64,000 nt of DNA from Woeseia sp. (lineage in GTDB: Bacteria; Pseudomonadota; Gammaproteobacteria; Steroidobacterales; Woeseiaceae), in contig JAJFKW010000001.1 in NCBI GenBank assembly GCA_021773015.1, positions 3,269,305-3,333,304 on the forward strand. The letters run 5' to 3'. Shown here in pieces: positions 26,464 through 34,818 of the stretch. The notes under the pieces are model-generated. The model saw only the letters and a program-made list of their open reading frames with translations. It was not told the origin of the DNA and did not search any database. The position numbers and the translations under genes are program-made. Every line of letters begins with the position of its first letter. Positions within the stretch are counted from its first letter, which is position 1.

Positions 26464-29400
26464 GTGATTATTTTCCTAATTCTGCTATTTTCCGGCTTGC
26501 TGGCCGGGGCCTATTTCGCATTAAAGCGTCCCGCTGAAGATGCGCAGGAAAAACCTGCGGCACAAATTGATCCGCCAATTGAACCGGCGGTCAATCTCGA
26601 ACGGTTGGCAGACAAGATTGAGACGGTAATGGACAGAGCCGCCCATCCTGCTGATATTTTGCCCAACAAACGATTCGAACGTGCGGTGGTGGCGCTTACC
26701 GGCGAGACTTATACCGTAGAACAGGTACGAAATTATGCGCTAGGTGCAAATTGGGTATTAAATTGCGTGGGCTATGAAGCGCTATTGCGAAGAGATGATT
26801 CGGGTGACGCGATCGAACGTGCGTTAATCGCTATCAAAAATTCTTACGCCTGGCCGCTATTCTTCTTAATACGCTTCGTCGATGCCAAATCCGCCGAGCC
26901 GATTGCGATGCGCATACTATTGTCGGCGCAGTATTGGTGGCCGAACAATCCCGCAATCGTGGAAACCGTTGGTAAATTGCTAGAGCGGCGCATCGCCGGC
27001 GGTGAAGCTATCGATTTCGGTCAGAAATTCTCTGACCTTGATTCGAAGAGTCAGAAAGCTGTCCGCGATCTAATCGACGTACTCAGCAGTGATGTCAAAA
27101 ATGATCTAAGGGCGCGCCTAACAGAGCACGAAAGTCTGGCATTTGACCGCGGTTTTCTGCGAACAGTTGGTGAATTCGTCACTACCGATACGATAGGAGA
27201 GGTGGTATTTGAAACGCAACAAATAGCTAGAATAAAGGACGACATGTTGCGGGAGTTTGAGTTGCCAACTCCGCGATCAATTCTCATTGTTGGCCAATCT
27301 GGTGTCGGTAAGACCGCGATTCGGCGCGCTTTCGCAAGCGATCTATTGATTCAAGGTTGGCATGTATTCAAAACGTCTGCGGCGAAACTAATTGCGGACA
27401 AGAAATACGTCGGTGAAATTGAAGGGCAGGTGCGCAAGTTAGCACTCAATGCATCCCGAGCCAAACAGGTAGCGTTGTACGTTGAACAAATGACGGAACT
27501 TGGTGAATTCGGCCACACTTCAAATAAGAATAATTCTGTATTGGATCAGTTATGGCCTGAAATTGAAGGCGGTGGCCTATTTCTTGTGAGTGAGACGACA
27601 TCGAGTGGTCTGCAGTCGCTCGTCAGAATGTTCCCAACATTAGCTACCGTCATGAAGGTCATAATTATGCAGCCGGTGCACGAATCGGAAGCCGGTGAGA
27701 TGGCTGTCAACCTACTTGATGATACAGATTACGAAATGACTGATCGAGATAAAGCGACTGTTGTGTCCGAGACTTTGCAACTGTCACAGCAGTATTTGTC
27801 GCATAAGAGTTTGCCGGGAAGCGTGCTGTCATTGCTCAAACTTGCCTTGATTCGGGCGAGTCAGGACAAAGTCGACGCGGTAATCAATCGAAGTCATATT
27901 CTCGGCGCTCTTAGTCAAGTTTCCGGCTTGCCAAATGAGTTGCTGGATGATCGGCAGCGTTTGGATATTGACGGAGTTAGGGCGGCGTTCGAGAGTCGAG
28001 TGATTGGTCAGGACGAGGCTGTCAGTTGTTTGGTTGAACGTATCGCGATGCTGAAGGCAGGGTTGACGGATCCTACGCGCCCAGTCGGCGTGTTTCTTTT
28101 TGCGGGGCCAACGGGGACTGGCAAGACTGAAATTGCAAAAACGCTATCGGACCTCCTTTTTGGCTCTCCGGAACAAATGATCCGTTTAGATATGAGTGAA
28201 TATCAAGACGCAGATTCGGTATGGCGCCTGCTGGGGCAGAATACGCAGGAAATCGCAGCGGGTTCGCTGGTTAATCGAATTCGCGAACAACCGTTCTCTG
28301 TCGTTCTGCTTGACGAATTTGAGAAGGCACATGCGAAAGTTTGGGATGTATTCTTGCAGGTGTTCGACGATGGTCGGCTCTCGGACTCCAAAGGCAGGCT
28401 CGCGGATTTCCGTCACTCAATCATCATTCTCACGTCAAATCTTGGCGCTACGATCAATAACGAAGCCGGCGTTGGCTTTACGAGTACTAGTGGGAATTTT
28501 TCTTCCGGGGACGTTTTAAGGGTCGTAAATAAGACGTTCCGAAGGGAATTCGTTAACCGTCTTGACCAGGTGGTTGTATTCCGACCATTAGGTCGAGAGG
28601 TGATGCGCGCCATATTGCATAAGGAATTGCAAAAGGCGCTTGGGCGTCGCGGATTTCGGACAAAGGAGTGGGCAGTTGAATGGGAAGATTCTGCGATCGA
28701 GTTTCTGCTTACCGAAGGATTTACACCGGACCTAGGTGCGCGCCCGCTAAGGCGGGCGATCGAACGACACCTATTGGCACCGTTGTCTATGACAATTGTG
28801 CAGAATCGTACGCCTGATGGCGAGCAGTTCTTATTCGTGCGCAGCAATGGCGAGGCCTTACAGGTCGAATTTATCGACCCAGATGCTGACGCTGATCACT
28901 TTGTGGCGAGTGACGATAATGATAATCCGGCATCCGTAGCTAAGCTAGATCTCCCCTCTATTATTCTCGGAACTGGCAACGATATTGGTGCGGCTGAGTA
29001 TCTGAATCGGAAGCTAGATGAAGTTATCAATCGGTTGCACGGACAAGAGTGGATAAGTGGCAAATCTGCTTACCTATCTGAATTAAATGATAGTGGATTT
29101 TGGGATAGGCAAGACCGTTCGACCGTTTTAGATCGAATCGAACTGATAGACCGAATAGATTCAGCGGCTTCCGTACTGACTTCTCTTACAAGTCGGCTCC
29201 GCCAGCATCCAAGTAATAGCAAACTTATCCTAAGTGTGGCCAACAGGCTTTTGGTGTTGGAAGAAGGGCTAAAAGATGTCGACCTGGAGCGCCCAACCCA
29301 GGCATATCTTGGCCTCAGGCTAGTTACCGCGGATGAGAATCTTGACGGTGCGCAGGATTATTTGGAATCAATGGCGTCGATGTATCGAAATTGGGCCAAA

Positions 29401-29778
29401 TTGCGGGGAATGCGCCTTCGTGGACTCGATGCGGCGTCCGGTCGTTACCAAATAGTATTCTCGGTATCAGGATTCGGCAGTCACGGAGTGCTTAACCCCG
29501 AGTCCGGGCTTCACGTATACGAAATACCAACTGAGGACAATCGTTTCAGCCGAATTCGCGTGCGAGTGCAGGTTGCGCCGGTACCAATTGGGGAAATAGA
29601 CAAACAATCAATCCGTAGCAATTCACCCAGCAATGCGCTGGACATTGCTGCGCCATACAAGGTCGAAATTGTGCGGCGCTACCGTCAGCGGCCATCGCCC
29701 CTCGTGCGGGACAGTGTACGGGGCTGGCGCACCGGCCGACTTGAGCTTGTAATCGCAGGGAATTTTGACATTTTGTAA
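26464..29778 (+). CDS. Membrane-anchored ClpB-like double AAA+ ATPase with release-factor-2-like C-terminus
   Basis: 1104 residues from a GTG start. An N-terminal membrane helix (IIFLILLFSGLLAGAYFAL) is followed by a helical region without a Clp N-domain. The first AAA+ domain has Walker A GQSGVGKT (Lys283), but its Walker B reads ALYVEQ (Glu341-Gln342) and the arginine finger region is lost. The second domain is canonical: GPTGTGKT (Lys554), VVLLDEFEKAH (Asp617-Glu618) and NRLDQVVVF, then a D2-small lid. From about 850 the chain resembles peptide chain release factor 2: FWDRQDRSTVL, then AQDYLESMASMYRNWAKLRG, SGFGSHGVLNPESGLHV and LVRDSVRGWRTG, but no GGQ motif. It may unfold proteins or act on ribosomal complexes at the inner membrane. 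A hairpin terminator follows. Confidence 0.85.
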   Translation: MIIFLILLFSGLLAGAYFALKRPAEDAQEKPAAQIDPPIEPAVNLERLADKIETVMDRAAHPADILPNKRFERAVVALTGETYTVEQVRNYALGANWVLNCVGYEALLRRDDSGDAIERALIAIKNSYAWPLFFLIRFVDAKSAEPIAMRILLSAQYWWPNNPAIVETVGKLLERRIAGGEAIDFGQKFSDLDSKSQKAVRDLIDVLSSDVKNDLRARLTEHESLAFDRGFLRTVGEFVTTDTIGEVVFETQQIARIKDDMLREFELPTPRSILIVGQSGVGKTAIRRAFASDLLIQGWHVFKTSAAKLIADKKYVGEIEGQVRKLALNASRAKQVALYVEQMTELGEFGHTSNKNNSVLDQLWPEIEGGGLFLVSETTSSGLQSLVRMFPTLATVMKVIIMQPVHESEAGEMAVNLLDDTDYEMTDRDKATVVSETLQLSQQYLSHKSLPGSVLSLLKLALIRASQDKVDAVINRSHILGALSQVSGLPNELLDDRQRLDIDGVRAAFESRVIGQDEAVSCLVERIAMLKAGLTDPTRPVGVFLFAGPTGTGKTEIAKTLSDLLFGSPEQMIRLDMSEYQDADSVWRLLGQNTQEIAAGSLVNRIREQPFSVVLLDEFEKAHAKVWDVFLQVFDDGRLSDSKGRLADFRHSIIILTSNLGATINNEAGVGFTSTSGNFSSGDVLRVVNKTFRREFVNRLDQVVVFRPLGREVMRAILHKELQKALGRRGFRTKEWAVEWEDSAIEFLLTEGFTPDLGARPLRRAIERHLLAPLSMTIVQNRTPDGEQFLFVRSNGEALQVEFIDPDADADHFVASDDNDNPASVAKLDLPSIILGTGNDIGAAEYLNRKLDEVINRLHGQEWISGKSAYLSELNDSGFWDRQDRSTVLDRIELIDRIDSAASVLTSLTSRLRQHPSNSKLILSVANRLLVLEEGLKDVDLERPTQAYLGLRLVTADENLDGAQDYLESMASMYRNWAKLRGMRLRGLDAASGRYQIVFSVSGFGSHGVLNPESGLHVYEIPTEDNRFSRIRVRVQVAPVPIGEIDKQSIRSNSPSNALDIAAPYKVEIVRRYRQRPSPLVRDSVRGWRTGRLELVIAGNFDIL

Positions 29779-29947
29779 TCCGCCGGACTCGATTTGATAA
29801 TTTCTACCACGATGCCGATAACCAGTCTTTCATCGATCAAGCATTTCTCGCAAATAGTGGCTGGCGTTATGCGGTGCAAATACGGTCACCGGGAATCGGC
29901 GCATATCCACCTCCCGATCGTTATACCAGTGCACCCCGTTCCGATCT

Positions 29948-30028
29948 CGGCCTCTCTCTTTCTGGGGATATGCAGTTACTCCCCCGAACTCCAAATCTCA
30001 TTTCTAGTGAGAGAGAGGCCGTTTTTTT
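29948..30028 (+). terminator. Long-stem terminator or structured RNA after the AAA+ gene
   Basis: CGGCCTCTCTCT at 29948-29959 pairs perfectly with AGAGAGAGGCCG at 30010-30021, followed by seven T. The 50-base loop contains a second hairpin (GGGG with CCCC around 29964-29985). It lies 170 bp after the AAA+ stop. It may be only a terminator, or the 3' part of a small RNA in the gap 29779-30045. Confidence 0.7.
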
Positions 30029-30045
30029 GGAAGCGGTAAGCTGCT

Positions 30046-30456
30046 TCAATAATCAATTTCCAATGATTGCAACTTGCTTTCACCGCTGTCATCGGTTGGT
30101 CCGCGGCTGGAATACTTTGTGTAGTTCTTCCCAAACGAATGGATGACATACATGTTGAAGAAGTGTGCGATTCCCAATATGAGCAGAACAAATCCGAGTC
30201 CAGAGGCCAAGTAAACAATCATTTCTTCGAAGGAAGCGACGAACTGATCTGTTTTCATGCGCAACAGTACAAATCCAAGATTGACAAGATAGAAACCTAC
30301 AACTAACAAATGGTTGATCGAGTCGGCAAGAGCTTCATCGCCATCCAAACCATTTATCAGGAAAATCCGCCCGTTCTTGCTAAGCGTGCGGGAAACGAAG
30401 ACGGTGATAAAGATACTGAACAAAATGTAGGTGATATAGGTGTAGGTGGCATACAT
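30046..30456 (-). CDS. Small membrane protein, function unknown
   Basis: 136 residues with three predicted transmembrane helices (about 3-22, 48-65 and 80-100) and a soluble C-terminal tail of about 30 polar residues (SSRGPTDDSGESK). GGGAGA is 8 bases before the ATG. The sequence motif between helices, GRIFLINGLDGDEALADSINHLLVVGFYLVNLGFVLL, resembles a family of short proteins of unknown function that I know from marine gammaproteobacteria and bacteroidetes; I cannot name it. The DNA is AT-rich. Upstream it carries a pair of 20-bp direct repeats and an AraC-type regulator gene on the same strand, so it may be that regulator's target. Confidence 0.75.
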   Translation of the reverse strand: MYATYTYITYILFSIFITVFVSRTLSKNGRIFLINGLDGDEALADSINHLLVVGFYLVNLGFVLLRMKTDQFVASFEEMIVYLASGLGFVLLILGIAHFFNMYVIHSFGKNYTKYSSRGPTDDSGESKLQSLEIDY

Positions 30457-30548
30457 AATTTTTCTCCCTCGTTCGTGAATGGCATTGCACTGAATACGCC
30501 TTGCTAGATGTGCGTGAGAGAGATTAGTTGCCTGAACTACCGCTGGCT

Positions 30549-30631
30549 TCCTGAATGATAATAGACGAATAGAAAACTATTCTTATTTTTGTTATCAATT
30601 ACTTATGGGCCTCCTGGATGATAATAGAGGA
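30549..30631. promoter_or_regulatory. Two 20-bp direct repeats 63 bp apart upstream of the small membrane protein gene
   Basis: TCCTGAATGATAATAGACGA (30549-30568) recurs as TCCTGGATGATAATAGAGGA (30612-30631), 18 of 20 identical. Start-to-start distance is 63 bp, six helical turns, which puts both copies on the same face of the DNA. They sit 93 to 175 bp upstream of the membrane protein gene and just after the AraC regulator gene. Likely binding sites for that regulator; AraC proteins bind direct repeats. Confidence 0.6.
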
Positions 30632-30645
30632 TCGGCGCAATTGAC

Positions 30646-31650
30646 CTATGTTGTTTTTCTGTAGGCACCGGGCGCCTCGCCGGTAATTTCGCGAAAGGCC
30701 GCATAGAAGTTGGATTGAGACTTGAATCCGATCATTAGGCCAATAGCAAGAACCGAAGTCTGCGGCTCGGCAGCAAGAAGTTTTTTGGCTTCCGCGACGC
30801 GAAGTTCTCGAACATATCGAGAAAATCCTATTGAAAAGGTTGTGTTGATCAGCTCCGATAACTGGTGTGCACTAATCTCTAAAACCGTAGCGAGTGTCGA
30901 CAAATTCAAATCTTCATTTTGATAAAGCTTGTCTTCCGTCATGACGTGCTCAAGCTGAATGAGCTTTTCTTCAATATCAATGCCACCCAATGTGCTCGAC
31001 GCATACGTCATTCTGGCCGCTTCAGTAATGTCGCTGAGCAACTCCGGAAAAATTATCAGCGCTGACGCAATTAGAAACATCGCGATTCCGGTTGAGTTTG
31101 CATACGTTATATAAAACACTTTGTTATCGATATATGGAATAGAAAGGCCAAGAATTAGAACGATCAACGCGACCAGAGCGAACAAACCGAAGAAGAATAG
31201 CTCTATTTTGAATCGGCTTCGCTGTCGACGCATTCCAAAAACGATATGGGTGAACCAAAATGCGTATCCAGTTCCAATCAAAAATGAAAAAGGTGCGGCA
31301 ATATTACTGGCGACAAAAACACCAAGCAATAACGGCAAAAAATGAATAAGTTGTAGGATTGAATATTTTCCGCCGGGTAAGAGTACTTCTCGGCTGAAAA
31401 AATAGAATGTCGGCGGTATGCTCAATAGGAGCAGCACATATGCCTTCGATTCGAGGAGGTCCTTGCCAGTTTGTAGATGTTCGAAATGAAAGCATTGCAA
31501 CGCTGACAAGAAAATTAACAAAGCCGCGCATGAGGTGCGTGAGATTACCGTCTTTCGCATATCTTTGAGGAAAAATATGTATGCGAATAGCAGACTTGCA
31601 GAGCTAAATATGGAGAACCCGATTAACAGCAGAGTGAAACTAGTCAACAT
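30646..31650 (-). CDS. AraC-family regulator with multi-helix membrane N-terminal domain
   Basis: 334 residues from ATG 31650; the frame runs on to a TTG at 31677. The first 210 residues hold about seven hydrophobic helices, including FTLLLIGFSIFSSASLLFAYIFF near the start. A cytoplasmic linker follows, then a double helix-turn-helix domain (about 240-334): LNLSTLATVLEISAHQLSELIN and VLAIGLMIGFKSQSNFYAAFREITGEAPGAYR. The second recognition helix is the classical one. Such membrane-bound AraC proteins are thought to sense a signal at the membrane directly. The DNA is AT-richer than the neighbourhood. Its probable target, the small membrane protein gene, lies 190 bp downstream behind two direct repeats. 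Confidence 0.9.
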   Translation of the reverse strand: MLTSFTLLLIGFSIFSSASLLFAYIFFLKDMRKTVISRTSCAALLIFLSALQCFHFEHLQTGKDLLESKAYVLLLLSIPPTFYFFSREVLLPGGKYSILQLIHFLPLLLGVFVASNIAAPFSFLIGTGYAFWFTHIVFGMRRQRSRFKIELFFFGLFALVALIVLILGLSIPYIDNKVFYITYANSTGIAMFLIASALIIFPELLSDITEAARMTYASSTLGGIDIEEKLIQLEHVMTEDKLYQNEDLNLSTLATVLEISAHQLSELINTTFSIGFSRYVRELRVAEAKKLLAAEPQTSVLAIGLMIGFKSQSNFYAAFREITGEAPGAYRKTT

Positions 31651-31716
31651 CTGCAACTTGGATCGCTGAGAGTACAAATAACAACTGGCGCCCTATGCTC
31701 GTTCTGCCAGCGAATA

Positions 31717-31983
31717 TCATCGCAGTTGACTGTCTTTGCTGCCGCGCCGATTGTAGCCGCTAACGTTTACCGACTCTTTGTCCAACTCGGTTTGACAGGT
31801 GATACAGAGGCGCACACCAGGGACTGCTTCGCGACGGGCTGCTGGGATCGGTGCCGCGCATTCCTCGCACTTTTCCAAACCCTCGCCGCGTGGTAGCTGG
31901 TCGCGTACGCGCGTGACCGCGTCCTCGATCGTCGCATCGATTTGATCTTGTACTGCGCCATCTTTAGCGAACCCGCCTGCCAT
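31717..31983 (-). CDS. DksA/TraR-family C4 zinc-finger protein
   Basis: 88 residues. The zinc site has four cysteines as C-x-x-C and C-x-x-C in KCEECAAPIPAARREAVPGVRLCITCQ, the standard DksA/TraR arrangement. The coiled-coil arm of DksA is missing, so it belongs to the short YbiI-like group. Those proteins may bind the RNA polymerase secondary channel but their role is poorly known. The start ATG 31983 follows an extended open region; no strong ribosome site is seen. It lies 66 bp upstream of the AraC gene on the same strand. Confidence 0.85.
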   Translation of the reverse strand: MAGGFAKDGAVQDQIDATIEDAVTRVRDQLPRGEGLEKCEECAAPIPAARREAVPGVRLCITCQTELDKESVNVSGYNRRGSKDSQLR

Positions 31984-32155
31984 AAATGTCGTCCAACACG
32001 TTGCCAGTGTAGTATTTTATAATGGAATGCACCAAGAAAGCAGTGGCGCTGAATGGTTGCTTCTGCTGGATTCCAAGAAGACGCGGCCAAACGTCAGTCT
32101 AATAGGACCGTGACAATTGGAGCAAACTCGATTGCCGTGGATTGGGTGTTGCCCA

Positions 32156-33250
32156 TCAATGTTCGGCCTCTGCGACGCCAAATTCACGCTTTCTAGCTTC
32201 CTCGACGATTTTTCGCCAAGCGAGCTTAGGTTCACCGGCCCACGATTTCAGTCCGAGGCTGCCAAGAAAGGCGCGGAAGTGTTCGCTGTCAAAACCGTAG
32301 TAGTCCACATATTCGTCCAGTCCACGTTGTGGAGCTTCGTGTAGCCACTGAAAGTTGAGCATAAGAATACTCTTCGCATTGTCGTCCCACGCGGAAAAAG
32401 CTTCACGAATAAATTCGGACTGCATTGCTTGTGAGCTGCCAAGCTTTTCACTTGACGGGTAGCCAATCTGATAGAAAATTATGGGTTTGTCAGGAAATGC
32501 GCCTGCCACAGTGGCGAAATCTTCGTGAACTACAGCGGGAGGTTTGACGCCACTAAGCGCTTCTCGCATTGGATAGTAAGAAACGCCAATTGCATCGCTG
32601 TATTTATGTAGATCGCGCACGCGACGTGCATCTGCACCGCCTATCGCCGAAAACGTGGTCTCACTCGATATTCTCGTTTCGGGAAAGTTTTTCCGGGCAT
32701 GCGCGGAAACACTGGCGTAAAAACCAATCCATTCGTCCCAGCGTTGTGCATTTCCCCACACGTAAATGTCAACTTCGGAGCCGATTACGAGTGACGTCAA
32801 TTCTACGTCCGGAATTTGCAGCGCGATCCAGTCCAACAACAACTCAAATCGCCTAATAGTTTCCGGATCATTGAGTGGCTTATTGATTAGGTCGGTTGGA
32901 ACGACCTTGAGGTTGGTGTGCACAGGCCGAATGGAGAGGTGAATTGGTGTTCTAGTGGCGGCATAATAGAAGTTGGCGATCGCGAGAAAATTGGTTGCCG
33001 GTTCGTAGCCTCGTGGCGTGGTCTCAAGCGTATTCCAATCGATCGGGATAACCTGTGTCTCGCTGCCCGCAGCAACGGTCGCGGCAAACGCTTTGTCGAA
33101 GCTACTGTCCTTTCCGACATTCGCCTTGATAGCAAGTATTCGCTTTGGCGAACTTTCGCCAGTGGATATTCGGGCCGATTTGTCATCGGCTAACAATGGA
33201 GCGCTGAGGATTGAGCCGCTGCAGGCAAGCATAGTGAATATCGTGCGCAT
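32156..33250 (-). CDS. Exported TIM-barrel protein, glycoside-hydrolase-like
   Basis: About 364 residues from ATG 33250; in-frame ATGs at 33283 and 33289 would add 11 or 13 residues. A signal peptide (TMLACSGSILSAPLLADD) is followed by a chain with TIM-barrel features. VIGSEVDIYVW has Glu at a strand end, as in acid/base residues, and PIIFYQIGYPSSE resembles the strand with the nucleophile in GH5/GH53-like enzymes, although Gln takes the usual Glu place there. VSYYPM and NFQWLHE are also barrel-like. I infer a glycoside-hydrolase fold; activity is uncertain. The next gene is the exported double-cupin. Confidence 0.6.
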   Translation of the reverse strand: MRTIFTMLACSGSILSAPLLADDKSARISTGESSPKRILAIKANVGKDSSFDKAFAATVAAGSETQVIPIDWNTLETTPRGYEPATNFLAIANFYYAATRTPIHLSIRPVHTNLKVVPTDLINKPLNDPETIRRFELLLDWIALQIPDVELTSLVIGSEVDIYVWGNAQRWDEWIGFYASVSAHARKNFPETRISSETTFSAIGGADARRVRDLHKYSDAIGVSYYPMREALSGVKPPAVVHEDFATVAGAFPDKPIIFYQIGYPSSEKLGSSQAMQSEFIREAFSAWDDNAKSILMLNFQWLHEAPQRGLDEYVDYYGFDSEHFRAFLGSLGLKSWAGEPKLAWRKIVEEARKREFGVAEAEH

Positions 33251-33298
33251 TACGCTCAATAGGCGGTGTTGTGATACGACCATAATCATACGCGCGGG

Positions 33299-34051
33299 TT
33301 ATGGAGTTCGAGTATCGGGTTTTTGGTGAAACATGATTAACACATCGAAGTCTCCCTTCAGGGTATGAAATAGATGTGGGGTCCCTTCGCGGACCCAGAT
33401 TATCGATCCAGGCTTTACCGCTATGTCTCCGCCATCGATTCTAAATAGCGCCTCACCTTTAGTGACTATGTTTATTTCGTCGACGCGATGCGTTAGGGCG
33501 CTGTCGCCATTGAGCATCTCAGGTAGCATATATAAACCGAGGTGCAATGACTTGAAATCAAAAAACCGTTCCCAAACATTCTCATTCCGACGCGCATTTT
33601 TGCGTATTTGGTCCAGCGACGTGTGACTCCAAAGAGGGTCTCTTTCGCCGCCCTTTGACCCGGAGAATAAGACTATCGCCTGCAATTCATCCAGTATGTC
33701 GACGAAGTGATGTTTCGCAAACGCTCGCACGAAAATCACGCTGCCAGGTTCGATGGGTATGCGTTCGTCTTCGACAATTAGCGTCGCTGTGCCGTTCGTA
33801 ATGATGTACACCTCGTCATCATCGTGCGCCGGCTGTGTATCGTCTGCACCTATTTGTAAGACATAAAGTCCGCCCTGAATAGAAGGCTCGTCTAGAAACT
33901 CGAAATAGCGGCGGTCTTCAGACATTCGTCGAGCGTTAATCACATCCTGTTCAAATGCCTGATATGACTTTTCGTCGGCAGTGGCCGGCCCCACCAGTGA
34001 TGCTGATGAAAACAACAGTAGAGACAGGGCCGCAGTGTGTTTAGTTGTCAT
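33299..34051 (-). CDS. Exported bicupin protein
   Basis: About 250 residues from ATG 34051 (GGGA 8 bases before). In-frame ATGs at 34063 and 34069 are also possible. A signal peptide ends in GPATADE. Two cupin barrels follow. The first has QPAHDDDEVYIITNG with IPIEPGSVIFV and KHHF; the second has LTHRVDEINIVTKG with IAVKPGSIIWVREGTPHLF. Both carry His/Glu metal-site residues. Such secreted bicupins may bind metal or sugar acids, but no activity is known here. The gene is 48 bp upstream of the TIM-barrel gene on the same strand, and the two may be cotranscribed. Confidence 0.8.
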   Translation of the reverse strand: MTTKHTAALSLLLFSSASLVGPATADEKSYQAFEQDVINARRMSEDRRYFEFLDEPSIQGGLYVLQIGADDTQPAHDDDEVYIITNGTATLIVEDERIPIEPGSVIFVRAFAKHHFVDILDELQAIVLFSGSKGGERDPLWSHTSLDQIRKNARRNENVWERFFDFKSLHLGLYMLPEMLNGDSALTHRVDEINIVTKGEALFRIDGGDIAVKPGSIIWVREGTPHLFHTLKGDFDVLIMFHQKPDTRTP

Positions 34052-34298
34052 CGTATTTCCCATAGTCATCGCGCCACAAACGCTGCGCAGATTTGCTTGA
34101 CGGGTTCGATGGTCGTAAGCCTACCTGGTTCCCAGGGAATTCGGACGCATTTCGCGGTGAGTTCGTAACATCAGCAATTCCCCATATTTGTTACTCGCAA
34201 GCGTTTTTCATGCCACTTTGCTGTTGTTTCATCTGCCTGAACGATTCCAATGGTTACACTAAGCGCATGTTAATCGCAGGTTTCGAGGAGAGCGCGTC

Positions 34299-34769
34299 GT
34301 GCACAGAGCTAATTTAGGTTTGAATTTCCTGTTGTTGCTGGTTGCCAGCGTGGCAGCTAATGCCGGAAACAATCCAGATTTTCAATATCTCGAACCTGAA
34401 GGCGTGGAACTGCCCAAGGCATCGTTTGGTTTGGGGATTGTTATAGAACCGGGTTTTCGATTGGCTTTCTTATCCGGGAGAACGGGTGAAAATCCGGACG
34501 GTTCATTCCCAACAGACTTCGAAAAGCAGGCGAGAAACACACTTGCCGCAGTAACCGCTCTATTAAAAGAGGCCGGTATGGATTGGTCCGACGTCGTTAA
34601 AATAAATGTCTACCTAACCGAACCTACGGATGTGCGCACCTGGGGCAAAGTGCGCGATGAAATTGTTGCCGACGCGCGACCGGCGGGCACCGGCGTAATC
34701 GTAAAGGCGTTGGCAAACCCGCAGGCGCGTGTTGAGGTGACGGTCATAGCGGCACAGAAAGTTGAATAG
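34299..34769 (+). CDS. Exported RidA-like protein lacking the catalytic arginine
   Basis: 156 residues from a GTG start preceded by GAGGAG. A signal peptide (LGLNFLLLLVASVAANA) is fused to a complete RidA/YjgF domain (EKQARNTLAAVTALLKEAGMDWSDVVKINVYL). Near the C-terminus the family's catalytic Arg, which sits in a P-A-R-S context, is replaced by Gly (RPAGTGVIV). RidA is normally cytosolic, so an exported version without the arginine is likely a binding protein, or does another reaction. It is followed 49 bp on by an exported esterase gene on the same strand. Compare the canonical RidA at 25952. Confidence 0.8.
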   Translation: MHRANLGLNFLLLLVASVAANAGNNPDFQYLEPEGVELPKASFGLGIVIEPGFRLAFLSGRTGENPDGSFPTDFEKQARNTLAAVTALLKEAGMDWSDVVKINVYLTEPTDVRTWGKVRDEIVADARPAGTGVIVKALANPQARVEVTVIAAQKVE

Positions 34770-34818
34770 AAATAAGAAAATCTAGCGAGAATTCGCAAAT
34801 ACTCTATCGGTGAAAAAA

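Noticed and set aside
34093-34317. 74-codon open frame before the exported RidA-like gene
   Set aside because: No ribosome site, unusual composition (cysteine run) and overlap with the RidA-like start; probably noncoding.
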